From NCBI GenBank assembly GCA_902524955.1, contig CABZEY010000008.1, positions 1 to 51,686 on the forward strand: 51,686 bases of DNA, written 5' to 3'. The position numbers and the translations under genes were made by a program. The first letter of the stretch is position 1; every line of letters starts with the position of its first letter. Below are positions 9,967-18,989 of the stretch, piece after piece. Source of the stretch: an uncultured Pelagibacteraceae bacterium. Lineage in GTDB: Bacteria > Pseudomonadota > Alphaproteobacteria > Pelagibacterales > Pelagibacteraceae. The notes under the pieces are model-generated. The model worked only from the letters and a program-made list of their open reading frames with translations, was not told where the DNA came from and searched no databases.

Positions 9967-10370
9967 AATTTATAATATCCATTTCTTAACCTTTTTAAAA
10001 TCAATAAACCTCCATCTAAAAATTTATTTGGAAAAGGTCCTGTTTTATTGACCCATACAAATTTTTTAGTATCTCTATTTCTAATTTTTCCACTCCATTT
10101 ATTTAAACAAAATAAGTTCATCATAACATAATTTTTTTTGTCATATGAATGATTAAGTATATCTAAACTTTTTAAATTTTTAATATTTATTCTTATTCCA
10201 ATTTCTTCATACAATTCTCGTGCCATCGCTTCTTCAAAGGTCTCGGTATTCTCTAACTTTCCACCTGGAAATTCCCAAAATTCGCCGAATAATTTTTGTG
10301 ATGGTCTTTTGGTAATTAAAATTTGATCCTTTTTTTTTATAATACAAATCGAAACAAAAATAAAATTCAC
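9963..10370 (-). CDS. mutT: MutT-type Nudix hydrolase (8-oxo-dGTP diphosphatase)
   Basis: Sanitises oxidised nucleotides. The 135-residue protein has a perfect Nudix box: a Gly, E six residues on, then RELYEEIGI (roughly residues 38-60, matching Gx5Ex7REUxEExGU). The preceding FWEFPGGK is typical of MutT. The start is a GTG at 10370 directly abutting the argJ stop (no gap), and the stop overlaps the lipoprotein start. The argJ-mutT pairing is common in alphaproteobacteria. The substrate is inferred from the family; other Nudix substrates are possible. Confidence 0.9.
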   Translation of the reverse strand: MNFIFVSICIIKKKDQILITKRPSQKLFGEFWEFPGGKLENTETFEEAMARELYEEIGIRINIKNLKSLDILNHSYDKKNYVMMNLFCLNKWSGKIRNRDTKKFVWVNKTGPFPNKFLDGGLLILKRLRNGYYKL

Positions 10371-11633
10371 TTAATTTCTGTAATCTGCGTTTATTGAAAT
10401 ATATTTATGTGTTAAATCACATGTATATGCTTTAAATTCTGATTTACCAAGATTAAGATTAATAAATATTTTTATTTTAATCCCTTTCATAAACTTGGAT
10501 GCTTTTTTCTCTTTATAACTTTTTGAGATATTGCCGTGTTTGAAAACCAATTGATTGCCCAACTTCAAATCAATTTTATTTACATTTATACTAGAATTAG
10601 ATTTGCCAATTGCCATTAATATTCTACCCCAGTTTGGATCTTCGCCTGCAATTGCTGTTTTAAAGAGTTGAGAGTTTGCTATTGAAAAAGCTATTTGTTT
10701 TGCATCTCTATCATTTTGAGCTCCTGTAACACTTATCTCGATAAATTTACTTGCTCCCTCTCCATCAATTGTTATTTGTTTTGCTAATGAAAGCATAACC
10801 TGATGTAGTTTGCTTTGAAAAAGTTTAAATTCTTTAGTTTTTATATTGGTAATTTTTTTATTTTTTGCTCTTTCGGTTGAGAAAAGTAGAACCATATCAT
10901 TTGTTGAAGTATCACCATCAACACTGACTGCATTAAATGTTTTGTCTAAATTATTCTTTAAGGCTAACTTTAACAACTGGTTTGAAATATTTAAATCAGT
11001 AAAAATAAATCCCAACATTGTACCCATGTTTGGGAAAATCATCCCAGATCCTTTTGCAATACCAGCTATATTTATTTTTTTTTTATTTAAAAAAAAAGAA
11101 TTTGTACTTAACTTCGGAATTGTGTCTGTTGTCATAATAGCTTTTGCTGCATCTAGCCAACTTTCAGCTGATGAAACTTTGTTTTTTTCAATTAGCTTAG
11201 GAATCGCTTTTCTAATTTTTTGAATTGGAAATTTTTCACCAATTACTCCAGTTGATGCAAAATAGCATTCTTTATCTTTAATATTTAATTTTTTTGAAAT
11301 TTCTTTTCTAATAATTCTTAATGAATTAAATCCTTGCTTCCCAGTAAGTGCGTTCGCATTTTTGGTATTTACAAATAAAACCTTAATTTTTTTTGTTTTT
11401 GGTTTTTTGTTCCATTTTATACACTCTGCAAAAACTTTTGACTTAGTAAAAACAGCAGCATGGTTAACTCCATCCTCGAAGTAAAAAAGACATAAATCTT
11501 TTCTGTTCTTTTTTTTGTATAATTTTGCACTAGATGAAGAGATTTTTACTCCATCTAATACTGGTAAATCAATAAAAGAGCCATTATTTTTTAAAAATTG
11601 GGTTTTAAAATATTTTTTTAGTTTCAAATCCAT
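10371..11633 (-). CDS. argJ: Bifunctional glutamate N-acetyltransferase / ornithine acetyltransferase
   Basis: Transfers acetyl from N-acetylornithine to glutamate, recycling acetyl groups in arginine synthesis. The self-cleaving precursor has its nucleophile Thr at about residue 205 in NMGTMLGF (usual form NMATML), preceded by KGSGMI (194-199). The oxyanion-hole segment is STGVIG (127-132). GEDPNWGRI and the YTCDLTHKYI...NADYRN tail are also canonical. 420 aa, normal. It heads a leftward unit with mutT and the DUF3833 lipoprotein and diverges from secA across 75 bases. Together with argD and argF in this window it feeds ornithine and arginine pools. Confidence 0.95.
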   Translation of the reverse strand: MDLKLKKYFKTQFLKNNGSFIDLPVLDGVKISSSSAKLYKKKNRKDLCLFYFEDGVNHAAVFTKSKVFAECIKWNKKPKTKKIKVLFVNTKNANALTGKQGFNSLRIIRKEISKKLNIKDKECYFASTGVIGEKFPIQKIRKAIPKLIEKNKVSSAESWLDAAKAIMTTDTIPKLSTNSFFLNKKKINIAGIAKGSGMIFPNMGTMLGFIFTDLNISNQLLKLALKNNLDKTFNAVSVDGDTSTNDMVLLFSTERAKNKKITNIKTKEFKLFQSKLHQVMLSLAKQITIDGEGASKFIEISVTGAQNDRDAKQIAFSIANSQLFKTAIAGEDPNWGRILMAIGKSNSSINVNKIDLKLGNQLVFKHGNISKSYKEKKASKFMKGIKIKIFINLNLGKSEFKAYTCDLTHKYISINADYRN

Positions 11634-11708
11634 AAGTTTAAACGTTGATATTTTAAGGGTTTATAAGATACATAAGCACAATTTGCTATTAATAAAAATT
11701 ATAAAATT

Positions 11709-14300
11709 ATGAAATTCAATTTTTTAAATAAGATATTCGGTTCAACAAATGACAGGAAAATAAATGCTCTTGCTCCAATTGTTGAACAAATAAACTCATT
11801 GGAAAAAGACATTGAAAAATTATCTGATACACAATTATTTGAAAAAGCGGCTAATTTAAAAAAAATAGCTCAGAATAATCAAAACAATGAAAAAATTTTA
11901 CCAGAGGCATTCGCATTAGTTCGAGAAGCAAGCAAAAGAACAATCGGTCAAAGACATTATGATGTTCAACTAATGGGTGGCATCGTTCTGCACCAAGGAA
12001 AGATTGCAGAAATGAAAACGGGTGAGGGCAAAACCTTAGTGGCTACACTATCTGCTTTTTTAAATGCACTTACTGGACATGGCGTACATATAATAACTGT
12101 GAACGACTATTTAGCAAAAAGAGACGCTGAGTGGATGGGAAAGATTTATAAATTTTTAGGTTTGACTGTTGGTTGTCTTACAAGTGAGACACCTGATGAG
12201 GATAGGAAGAAAATTTATGAGTCTGATATTATATATGGGACCAACAATGAGTTTGCATTTGACTATTTAAGAGACAATATGAAATTGTCCTTAAATGAGA
12301 TGGTTCAACGAGGCTTTAAGTACTGTATTGTTGATGAAGTTGATAGTATTCTTATTGATGAAGCGAGAACACCTTTAATCATTTCTGGGCCAGTAGAAGA
12401 ATCTTCAACAGAGTATTTTTTATGTAATAAAATTATAAACGAATTAGAAGAACATTTTTATAAAGTTGATGAAAAAGATAAAAATGTAACATTGACTGAT
12501 CATGGAATAGACGAGGTAGAAAGAAAACTTAAAGCGATAAATTTATTAAAAGGTGAAAATTTTTATGATCCTAGAAACTTATCTTTAGTACATCATATTA
12601 ATCAATCTTTAAAGGCAAATGTTATTTTTCAAAAAGATAAGGATTATATTGTGAAAGATAATACAATTCAAATAATTGATGAATTTACAGGACGTGTTCT
12701 AGATGGAAGAAGATATTCAGATGGTTTGCATCAAGCAATTGAAGCTAAAGAAGGTGTCCCAATACAAAGCGAAAATCAAACTTTTGCTTCGACCACTTAC
12801 CAGAATTATTTCAGATTATATGAAAAACTTTCAGGCATGACGGGTACTGCAATGACAGAAGCTCAAGAATTTTTTGATATTTACAAACTTGATGTAGTAG
12901 ATATTCCAACAAACGTAGCTGTGGAACGTAAAGACTTAAATGATCAAATATATAGAACAGACAAAGAAAAAATTAATGCAATTATTGAAAGTATTAAAGA
13001 AGCAAAACAAGTTGGCCAACCTATTTTAGTAGGAACTACGAGTATAGAAAAATCTGAAGAACTTTCTGACTATTTAAAAAAAAATAAAATCTCTCATAAT
13101 GTTCTTAACGCTAAACACCATGAAAAAGAAGCATCAATTATTGCTCAAGCTGGTAGATTGGGAGCAGTTACTATTGCAACCAACATGGCAGGACGTGGAA
13201 CAGATATTCAACTTGGAGGAAATTTAGAATTAAGAAAAAAAGAAACAAAAAACTTGGAAACTGAAGTTCAAAATTACCAAAAAGAAAAGGACCAAGTAAT
13301 GGATGCAGGTGGATTATTTGTTATCGGAACTGAAAGACATGAAAGTAGAAGAATAGATAATCAACTAAGAGGTAGATCAGGTCGTCAAGGAGATAAGGGG
13401 AAATCAATATTTTTTTTAAGTTTAGAAGACGATTTAATGAGGATTTTTGGATCAGAAAGAATTGACACTATTCTTCAAAAACTAGGTTTGAAAGAAGGCG
13501 AGAGCATTGACCACCCATGGATTAATAAAGCTCTTGAAAAAGCTCAACAAAAAGTAGAAGGGAGAAACTTTGAGATAAGGAAATCTCTTTTGCAATTTGA
13601 CGATGTTATGAGTGACCAGAGAAAGGTAATTTACGAGCAAAGGTTAGAGATTTTAAAAACAGATAATATTTACGACATAACTAATAACTTTTTTAAAGAT
13701 GTATCAGAAGATATTGTTAATTACACTAAATTACCCACAGAAAATTTAGATAAAAGTATACTAAAATCAAAAATAGAAAGAATTTTAGGATATAAGCTCA
13801 ACGACACAGATATTGAGGCATTCATCAAACTCCAAAGTAAAGATCAAATATCTAAATTGAAATCAAAATTTGAAGAAAAAAGAAAAAATAGAATTAGCAA
13901 AGTTGGGGATGATGTAAATAAAGATATAGAAAAAAAAATATTTTTACAAAATTTAGATTTTGAGTGGAGAAGCCATCTGCAGTACTTGGAACAATTACGA
14001 CAAGTTATTGGTCTAAGGGGATATGGTCAAAAAAATCCTATCGATGAATATAAAAGAGAAAGTTTTTCACTTTTTCAAAACTTATTAGAAAAAATCAAAG
14101 AAAATATTATTATTTTTCTATCAAACATCGAAATAACAATTGCAGATCAAATGCAAGAAGAATTATCTAAAGATATTTCTAAAAAAGAAAAAATTGAAGG
14201 ATGTCTATTAAATGATGTTAATAAAAGTAAAATATCTAGAAATGAAAAATGCCCTGCTACTGGTAAAAAATTTAAAGCTTGCTGTGGAGCATTAATCTAA
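11709..14300 (+). CDS. secA: Preprotein translocase ATPase SecA
   Basis: Motor of Sec export at the inner membrane. Walker A is MKTGEGKT (102-109), Walker B VDEVDS with DEVD at 209-212, then the DEAD-type block LIDEARTPLI and motif NMAGRGTDIQLGGN in the second nucleotide fold. The scaffold, wing and linker regions are all present in 863 aa. The C-terminal SEC-C tail is altered: RNEKCPATGKKFKACCG has one Cys, then CC, instead of the usual CxC...CH/CC, so one zinc ligand is missing. It is transcribed alone and runs into accA with a 4-base stop overlap. Confidence 0.97.
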   Translation: MKFNFLNKIFGSTNDRKINALAPIVEQINSLEKDIEKLSDTQLFEKAANLKKIAQNNQNNEKILPEAFALVREASKRTIGQRHYDVQLMGGIVLHQGKIAEMKTGEGKTLVATLSAFLNALTGHGVHIITVNDYLAKRDAEWMGKIYKFLGLTVGCLTSETPDEDRKKIYESDIIYGTNNEFAFDYLRDNMKLSLNEMVQRGFKYCIVDEVDSILIDEARTPLIISGPVEESSTEYFLCNKIINELEEHFYKVDEKDKNVTLTDHGIDEVERKLKAINLLKGENFYDPRNLSLVHHINQSLKANVIFQKDKDYIVKDNTIQIIDEFTGRVLDGRRYSDGLHQAIEAKEGVPIQSENQTFASTTYQNYFRLYEKLSGMTGTAMTEAQEFFDIYKLDVVDIPTNVAVERKDLNDQIYRTDKEKINAIIESIKEAKQVGQPILVGTTSIEKSEELSDYLKKNKISHNVLNAKHHEKEASIIAQAGRLGAVTIATNMAGRGTDIQLGGNLELRKKETKNLETEVQNYQKEKDQVMDAGGLFVIGTERHESRRIDNQLRGRSGRQGDKGKSIFFLSLEDDLMRIFGSERIDTILQKLGLKEGESIDHPWINKALEKAQQKVEGRNFEIRKSLLQFDDVMSDQRKVIYEQRLEILKTDNIYDITNNFFKDVSEDIVNYTKLPTENLDKSILKSKIERILGYKLNDTDIEAFIKLQSKDQISKLKSKFEEKRKNRISKVGDDVNKDIEKKIFLQNLDFEWRSHLQYLEQLRQVIGLRGYGQKNPIDEYKRESFSLFQNLLEKIKENIIIFLSNIEITIADQMQEELSKDISKKEKIEGCLLNDVNKSKISRNEKCPATGKKFKACCGALI

Positions 14301-15382
14301 AAAATAAAGAAAAAAATAAATAACAATATTGAAAAGCCCAAAGCAGCTAATATTTTATTTTTATTTTTTATAAATCCTTCTTTAAAACTAGCGTCTCTTA
14401 TTGTTTCTAATGAAACAATATCTGTTTGTAAATTTTGACCAATATTCTTAAATTTATCTTTCCGATCATTGATTATTTCAGATGAAGATTGCGTTTCAAA
14501 AAAATTAACTAAGTCATATATTTTTTCCTTGATTACTTTTGCCATTAATTCTGGATTTCTATGAGCTCCACCTTTTGGTTCTTCAATAATTTGGTCAATA
14601 ATTTGATTCTTATATAGATCTTGAGCTGTAAGATGCATTGCATAAGCTGCATCTTTAGATTTAGTTGCATCCTTCCACAAAATTGAAGCACAGCCCTCTG
14701 GTGATATAACTGAATAAATTGCATGCTCTAACATCAAAACCTTATTAGAAGTTGCAAGAGCAATTGCTCCGCCCGATCCTCCTTCACCGATTACTACAGA
14801 GATAATTGGAACTTTTAGATCAAGACAACAATTTATGGATTGAGCTATAGCTTCGGCTTGACCTCTTTCCTCTGCACCTTTTCCAGGAAATGCACCTGGT
14901 GTATCAATTAATGTAACAACTGGAATATTATAATTTTCAGCTAATTTCATCAATCTGATGCATTTTCTATACCCCTCTGGTTTCATCATTCCAAAATTTC
15001 TTATTATCCTAGAGTCAGTATCGTTACCTTTTTCCTGACCAATAACCAAAACAGACTTTTCATTAACTGTAGCAAATCCAGTTATAACTGATTGATCTTC
15101 TCCAAAATTTCTATCACCTGATAATTTTTGAAAATTTTGGAAAATTGATGATATATAAAATTCCGCTTTAGGTCTAAACTCATGTCGTGCTAACAAAGTT
15201 TTTTTCCACCCATCTAAATTTGAATAAATTTCGTCAATTTTGATTTTGATTTGATTTTCGATCTCATTTATTTTTGAACTTTGTACTGTTGACAATCCAT
15301 CCTCTTGGCTAAAAGGATTTTTTAGTTCCTCTAAATTTTTGTCAAGTATTTCGAGCTCTTTTTCAAAATCTAAATAATTCAT
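14297..15382 (-). CDS. accA: Acetyl-CoA carboxylase carboxyltransferase subunit alpha with C-terminal membrane tail
   Basis: Alpha half of the carboxyltransferase that makes malonyl-CoA for fatty acid synthesis. Core motifs are clear: LARHEFRPKAEFYI, TLIDTPGAFPGKGAEERGQ, GEGGSGGAIALA and SPEGCASILWKD. The usual enzyme is about 320 residues and soluble. This one has 361: after the core ends near residue 315 there is a charged linker, then a C-terminal hydrophobic stretch of about 18 residues (343-361, ending LLFIFFFIF), which resembles a tail anchor. No frameshift is needed to read it. The stop (TAG) overlaps the secA stop by 4 bases. The following gene, 6 bases upstream, encodes a secreted protein. 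Confidence 0.94.
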   Translation of the reverse strand: MNYLDFEKELEILDKNLEELKNPFSQEDGLSTVQSSKINEIENQIKIKIDEIYSNLDGWKKTLLARHEFRPKAEFYISSIFQNFQKLSGDRNFGEDQSVITGFATVNEKSVLVIGQEKGNDTDSRIIRNFGMMKPEGYRKCIRLMKLAENYNIPVVTLIDTPGAFPGKGAEERGQAEAIAQSINCCLDLKVPIISVVIGEGGSGGAIALATSNKVLMLEHAIYSVISPEGCASILWKDATKSKDAAYAMHLTAQDLYKNQIIDQIIEEPKGGAHRNPELMAKVIKEKIYDLVNFFETQSSSEIINDRKDKFKNIGQNLQTDIVSLETIRDASFKEGFIKNKNKILAALGFSILLFIFFFIF

Positions 15383-15388
15383 TTCACT

Positions 15389-17182
15389 CTATAGACTAAA
15401 CTCATTAATTATAAATATTTCTTTAAAGTTGTTTTGCTTTATCTTATCAAATACCTTCACAATTGATAAAATATCTCTAGTGTAATTATCATCTTTTTCA
15501 TTCAAATTTCCTAAAAATATTAATGTTTTAAGAAGTGCATCATCGTTCGATTTTTTCTCAAGTGCATTAAATATATCATTAGGTATATAGACTCTTTGAT
15601 TATATACAAATTTTGCCAACGAACCTGGTAAATCTATTTTTTCTCTTTTAAGCAGGTTGATCAAAGCAATATCTTTATTATTTAACTTATAGGTTTTGTC
15701 TTTAATTTTTTTGTCAAAATTACTAAGTAATTTAAGTATTTTTTTTTTATTTTTTTTATCAATCCCCTTTATTAATAATTTTTTTAACTCTGATGTGTAT
15801 ATAAAATTATTATCGAATTCTTGACCATTTTTATTTTTATTTTTATTATAAATTTCAATTTCCTTTAAAAGATTTTTATCTATTAAGTCTTTTCTAGTAC
15901 TTGAAATCTTATTTAGTTCACTAAAGTAAACTGGCTCAGCAATTTTTGCTAATCCATTTAAAATTAATTTTTCTCTTAAACTATTTAATATTTTTATTTT
16001 CATTTCAGGATTTTGCGCTAATAACATAGCTTGGTATAAAATTGCGTGAGACTCTGGTCTTTTTAAATTTTTAACAGCATCATCAACCCTAAAAAGTTGA
16101 TTAAATGAAAAATTATATTTTTTATATATTTCTAAAATTTTTTTACTTTGATACAAATCATCATTTGCCGATCTCTCTAAAAAAATAACTAATTCATTTA
16201 GTTTATTTTTTTCATCAGGGGAACTTTTTTTCATGGTTTCTTCTAAAAGTTTATTAGCTATACCACTTTTGAAAAAATAATTTCTCAAATTTTTATTCTT
16301 TGAAAAATCTTCAAATTTTATTTCATCATCATTTATTACTTTTAAAGTTAAGTGAGCATTAAAAACATTGTCAAAATTTTTAGTACCTTTACTTTCACTT
16401 ATTCCTGTTAAAAAATTTATTTTTTCTATGAAAAAAGTATCTAAAGAATTCGTTTCTCGTGTCAGTTCAAGTTGAGAAAGGGCTTGTTTGATTTTTTTAT
16501 TATTTAATAAACAAAAAATTTTAAATTTATCTAACTCAACATTTTGAACCAATGCATTTTTTAAATTAATATAATTACAAGCCATATCTATTTGTCCATT
16601 AGACAAATAATGTACGAATAAGTACTTAATTAATTTTGAATTATTATTTATTATTTTATTTTGGTTAACCACTTTATCAGCGAGATTTATTTTCTGATTT
16701 TTGATTAACCACTCTGTAATAAATTCTAGGTGCTTTGTGCCCTTGTCTGGGAAACTAGACAAATTGGTTTTAGTAAATAAAATTCTTTCAGATAGAGCAA
16801 TTAAACTTTTTTTATTTCTTTGTAATAGGATTTCAATAAAGCGATCATAAGTATTTTGATTTATTACAGACCAAAAATTCAAACTTATACTTGTTTCTTG
16901 AGGTTCATATAATCCAAAAATTATTTCATTATCATTTATTTTGTCAGACTGATTAATTTTATTAACACTTAAATCTAATTTTTCTTTATCAAAAATTGTT
17001 TGTGGTAAATTTTTATTTGAGTTATCTTTTATTATTTTTTTTTCTTCACTTTCTTGCAATTTGATTTCTTTGGATTTTTTCCAAATATCTTTAGGTTCAC
17101 TAAAAGAAGAATTAATTAAAAAACTAAAGATAAATACGAAGAAAATTAAAAATCTCTTACTTAATTGTAATAACAATATCAT
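15389..17182 (-). CDS. Secreted helical-repeat protein of unknown function
   Basis: A 597-residue protein with an N-terminal signal peptide (RFLIFFVFIFSFLINSSFS, cut near residue 28). The rest is predominantly helical, with repeated short helix pairs of TPR-like appearance between about residues 100 and 400, and is rich in Lys, Asn and Ile. No catalytic motif is visible. In other alphaproteobacteria a large exported protein of similar layout, sometimes labelled antifreeze glycopeptide polyprotein, lies near aroK; homology is a guess from position and architecture. The start overlaps a small upstream frame by 26 bases. It ends 6 bases before accA, so the two are probably one operon. Confidence 0.8.
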   Translation of the reverse strand: MILLLQLSKRFLIFFVFIFSFLINSSFSEPKDIWKKSKEIKLQESEEKKIIKDNSNKNLPQTIFDKEKLDLSVNKINQSDKINDNEIIFGLYEPQETSISLNFWSVINQNTYDRFIEILLQRNKKSLIALSERILFTKTNLSSFPDKGTKHLEFITEWLIKNQKINLADKVVNQNKIINNNSKLIKYLFVHYLSNGQIDMACNYINLKNALVQNVELDKFKIFCLLNNKKIKQALSQLELTRETNSLDTFFIEKINFLTGISESKGTKNFDNVFNAHLTLKVINDDEIKFEDFSKNKNLRNYFFKSGIANKLLEETMKKSSPDEKNKLNELVIFLERSANDDLYQSKKILEIYKKYNFSFNQLFRVDDAVKNLKRPESHAILYQAMLLAQNPEMKIKILNSLREKLILNGLAKIAEPVYFSELNKISSTRKDLIDKNLLKEIEIYNKNKNKNGQEFDNNFIYTSELKKLLIKGIDKKNKKKILKLLSNFDKKIKDKTYKLNNKDIALINLLKREKIDLPGSLAKFVYNQRVYIPNDIFNALEKKSNDDALLKTLIFLGNLNEKDDNYTRDILSIVKVFDKIKQNNFKEIFIINEFSL

Positions 17183-17306
17183 TAGATAGTTTTTTTTTAA
17201 TTTTTTGTGCCTCAGGTGAAATATCTAAATAATTTACCAAATACATAGCTCCATAAACAATAATTAAGGTCGGTAATAATTTTTTAAAGATAAATTTTTT
17301 AATCAT
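17157..17306 (-). CDS. Probable 49-residue membrane protein
   Basis: A short open frame with an ATG at 17306 and TAA at 17157-17159 encodes 49 residues: a basic start (MIKKFIFKKLLP), one hydrophobic segment (roughly residues 10-28, TLIIVYGAMYLVNYL), then a polar, lysine-rich tail (SPEAQKIKKKLSND). The pattern fits a small single-pass inner-membrane protein. It fills the gap upstream of the 597-residue secreted protein, overlaps its start by 26 bases, and diverges from aroK. No clear ribosome-binding site is seen. It could be a chance frame, but the membrane-protein layout and otherwise unused space favour a real gene. Confidence 0.5.
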   Translation of the reverse strand: MIKKFIFKKLLPTLIIVYGAMYLVNYLDISPEAQKIKKKLSNDIVITIK

Positions 17307-17370
17307 TTAATTATGTTTTATAAACATTTTAGTCAAAAATATGTTATTAAATTATCATTAATCACACGTA

Positions 17371-17874
17371 ATGTTAAAAACAATAGTTTTAATCGGCATG
17401 ATGGGGTCAGGAAAAACTTCTGTGGGTAAAGAATTGGCCAAAAAATTAAACCTTGCTTTTGTAGATATTGACCAAGAAATTGAGAAAAAATATCAAATGA
17501 ATATACCAAAAATTTTTCAAACTAGAGGAGAGGGTTTTTTTAGAAAAGCTGAAGAAAATATGTCATGTAAACTGATCAATGGAAAACCATGTGTTGTTTC
17601 TATCGGCGGAGGAGGTTTCTTAAATAAAAAAATAAGAGGTAAAATCAAGATACATGCAATATCAATATGGATTAATACTGAATTAGACAAAATTTACAAA
17701 AGATTAAATGTATCAAAAAATAAAAGGCCACTTTTAAACTATAAAAATTTAAAAAAATCTATTAAAGAAATTTACGATAAAAGAAAACCAATATATAAAA
17801 AAGCAGATTATACAATTCAGATAAAGTCTGATAACAAAAAAATGATTGTAGAAAATATTATAAAAAAATTGTGA
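17371..17874 (+). CDS. aroK: Shikimate kinase
   Basis: Phosphorylates shikimate in the aromatic amino-acid pathway. Walker A is GMMGSGKT (9-16); the shikimate-binding acidic motif DID is at 32-34; the glycine loop SIGGGGF is near 78-83; NKRPLL is in the lid. Length 167 aa is standard. The TGA overlaps the GTG start of aroB by 4 bases (17871-17874), the usual aroK-aroB coupling. Confidence 0.95.
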   Translation: MLKTIVLIGMMGSGKTSVGKELAKKLNLAFVDIDQEIEKKYQMNIPKIFQTRGEGFFRKAEENMSCKLINGKPCVVSIGGGGFLNKKIRGKIKIHAISIWINTELDKIYKRLNVSKNKRPLLNYKNLKKSIKEIYDKRKPIYKKADYTIQIKSDNKKMIVENIIKKL

Positions 17875-18989
17875 AAACTTTAATTGTTAAAACGAAAACA
17901 AAAAATTATCCAATTTTTATTGGCAAAAATATCTTAAAACAATTTGGCAATTACCAAAATAAATATTTGAAAAATTCTAATAAATTATTGATTATTAGTA
18001 CAAAAAAAATTCCAAAAAAATATTTTAATACTCTTATTAAAAATATAAAAAAAAAAAATATATACCGCTGTATATTTCCTGACGGTGAAAAAATTAAAGA
18101 AAATTCATATTTGATTAAAATTACTGATATTTTATCAAAAAATAACTTTAATAGAAATGATTGTATTATTGCTTTGGGAGGAGGTGTTGTTGGAGATTTA
18201 TCCGGATATGCAGCTAGTATATACAAAAGAGGAATAAAATTTGTGCAAGTGCCAACAACTCTTTTATCCCAGGTAGATTCTGCTGTTGGAGGAAAAACAG
18301 CTATCAATAACCGTTTTGGAAAAAATATTATAGGTACCTTCTATCAGCCTAATTTTGTTTTGATAGATACGGATACATTAAATACTTTGCCAGAAAGAGA
18401 AATGTCCGCAGGTTTTGCTGAGATTTTAAAATACTCATTAATCTTAGACAAAAGATTTTTTAACTGGTTAAAAATAAATGGTATAATGATTTTAAAAAAT
18501 AGAAACCGAGATAATAATATAATTTCAATAGCTATTTTCAAAAGTTGTATGCTTAAATCTAAAATTGTTAAAAAAGATGAATTTGAAAACAATTATAGAG
18601 CAATTTTAAACTTTGGTCATACATTTGCACATGCAATTGAAACTGCAACAAATTACTCTAGAAAAATTATTCACGGAGAAGCCGTTCTAATTGGTATGAT
18701 GCTTGCATCAAGATTATCTAATCATTTAGGATATTTAAAAAATAGTGATTTGAAAGAAATAAAAAATATGTATGAAAAATTGAAGCTTAATTTTAAATAT
18801 AAAAAGTTTGTATCATTAAAAAATATGAACAAAATTTTTAAAATAATGATAAATGACAAGAAATCGTTTGGAAAAAAAACTAAAATTATTCTGTTAAAAA
18901 AAATTGGAAAATCGTTAATAAAAGAAACTACTTTAAAAAAAAGTTTTATTCCTTTAATTGAAAAAGATATAAAAAATGGAAATTACTAA
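17871..18989 (+). CDS. aroB: 3-dehydroquinate synthase
   Basis: NAD- and metal-dependent cyclase forming 3-dehydroquinate from DAHP. Recognisable blocks: ALGGGVVGDLSGYAAS (NAD-binding), VPTTLLSQVDSAVGGKTAIN, the metal-ligand helix AEILKYSLI, and NFGHTFAHAIE with HGEAVLIGM. 372 aa, normal. It starts with GTG at 17871 inside the aroK stop and overlaps the next gene by 14 bases (18976-18989), so the three genes are coupled. The N-terminal 60 residues are extremely lysine/asparagine rich. Confidence 0.95.
   Translation: MKTLIVKTKTKNYPIFIGKNILKQFGNYQNKYLKNSNKLLIISTKKIPKKYFNTLIKNIKKKNIYRCIFPDGEKIKENSYLIKITDILSKNNFNRNDCIIALGGGVVGDLSGYAASIYKRGIKFVQVPTTLLSQVDSAVGGKTAINNRFGKNIIGTFYQPNFVLIDTDTLNTLPEREMSAGFAEILKYSLILDKRFFNWLKINGIMILKNRNRDNNIISIAIFKSCMLKSKIVKKDEFENNYRAILNFGHTFAHAIETATNYSRKIIHGEAVLIGMMLASRLSNHLGYLKNSDLKEIKNMYEKLKLNFKYKKFVSLKNMNKIFKIMINDKKSFGKKTKIILLKKIGKSLIKETTLKKSFIPLIEKDIKNGNY

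Noticed and set aside
11515-11712. Open frame upstream of secA on the plus strand.
   Set aside because: It lies mostly antisense to the argJ 5' end and has no family resemblance; a shadow frame.
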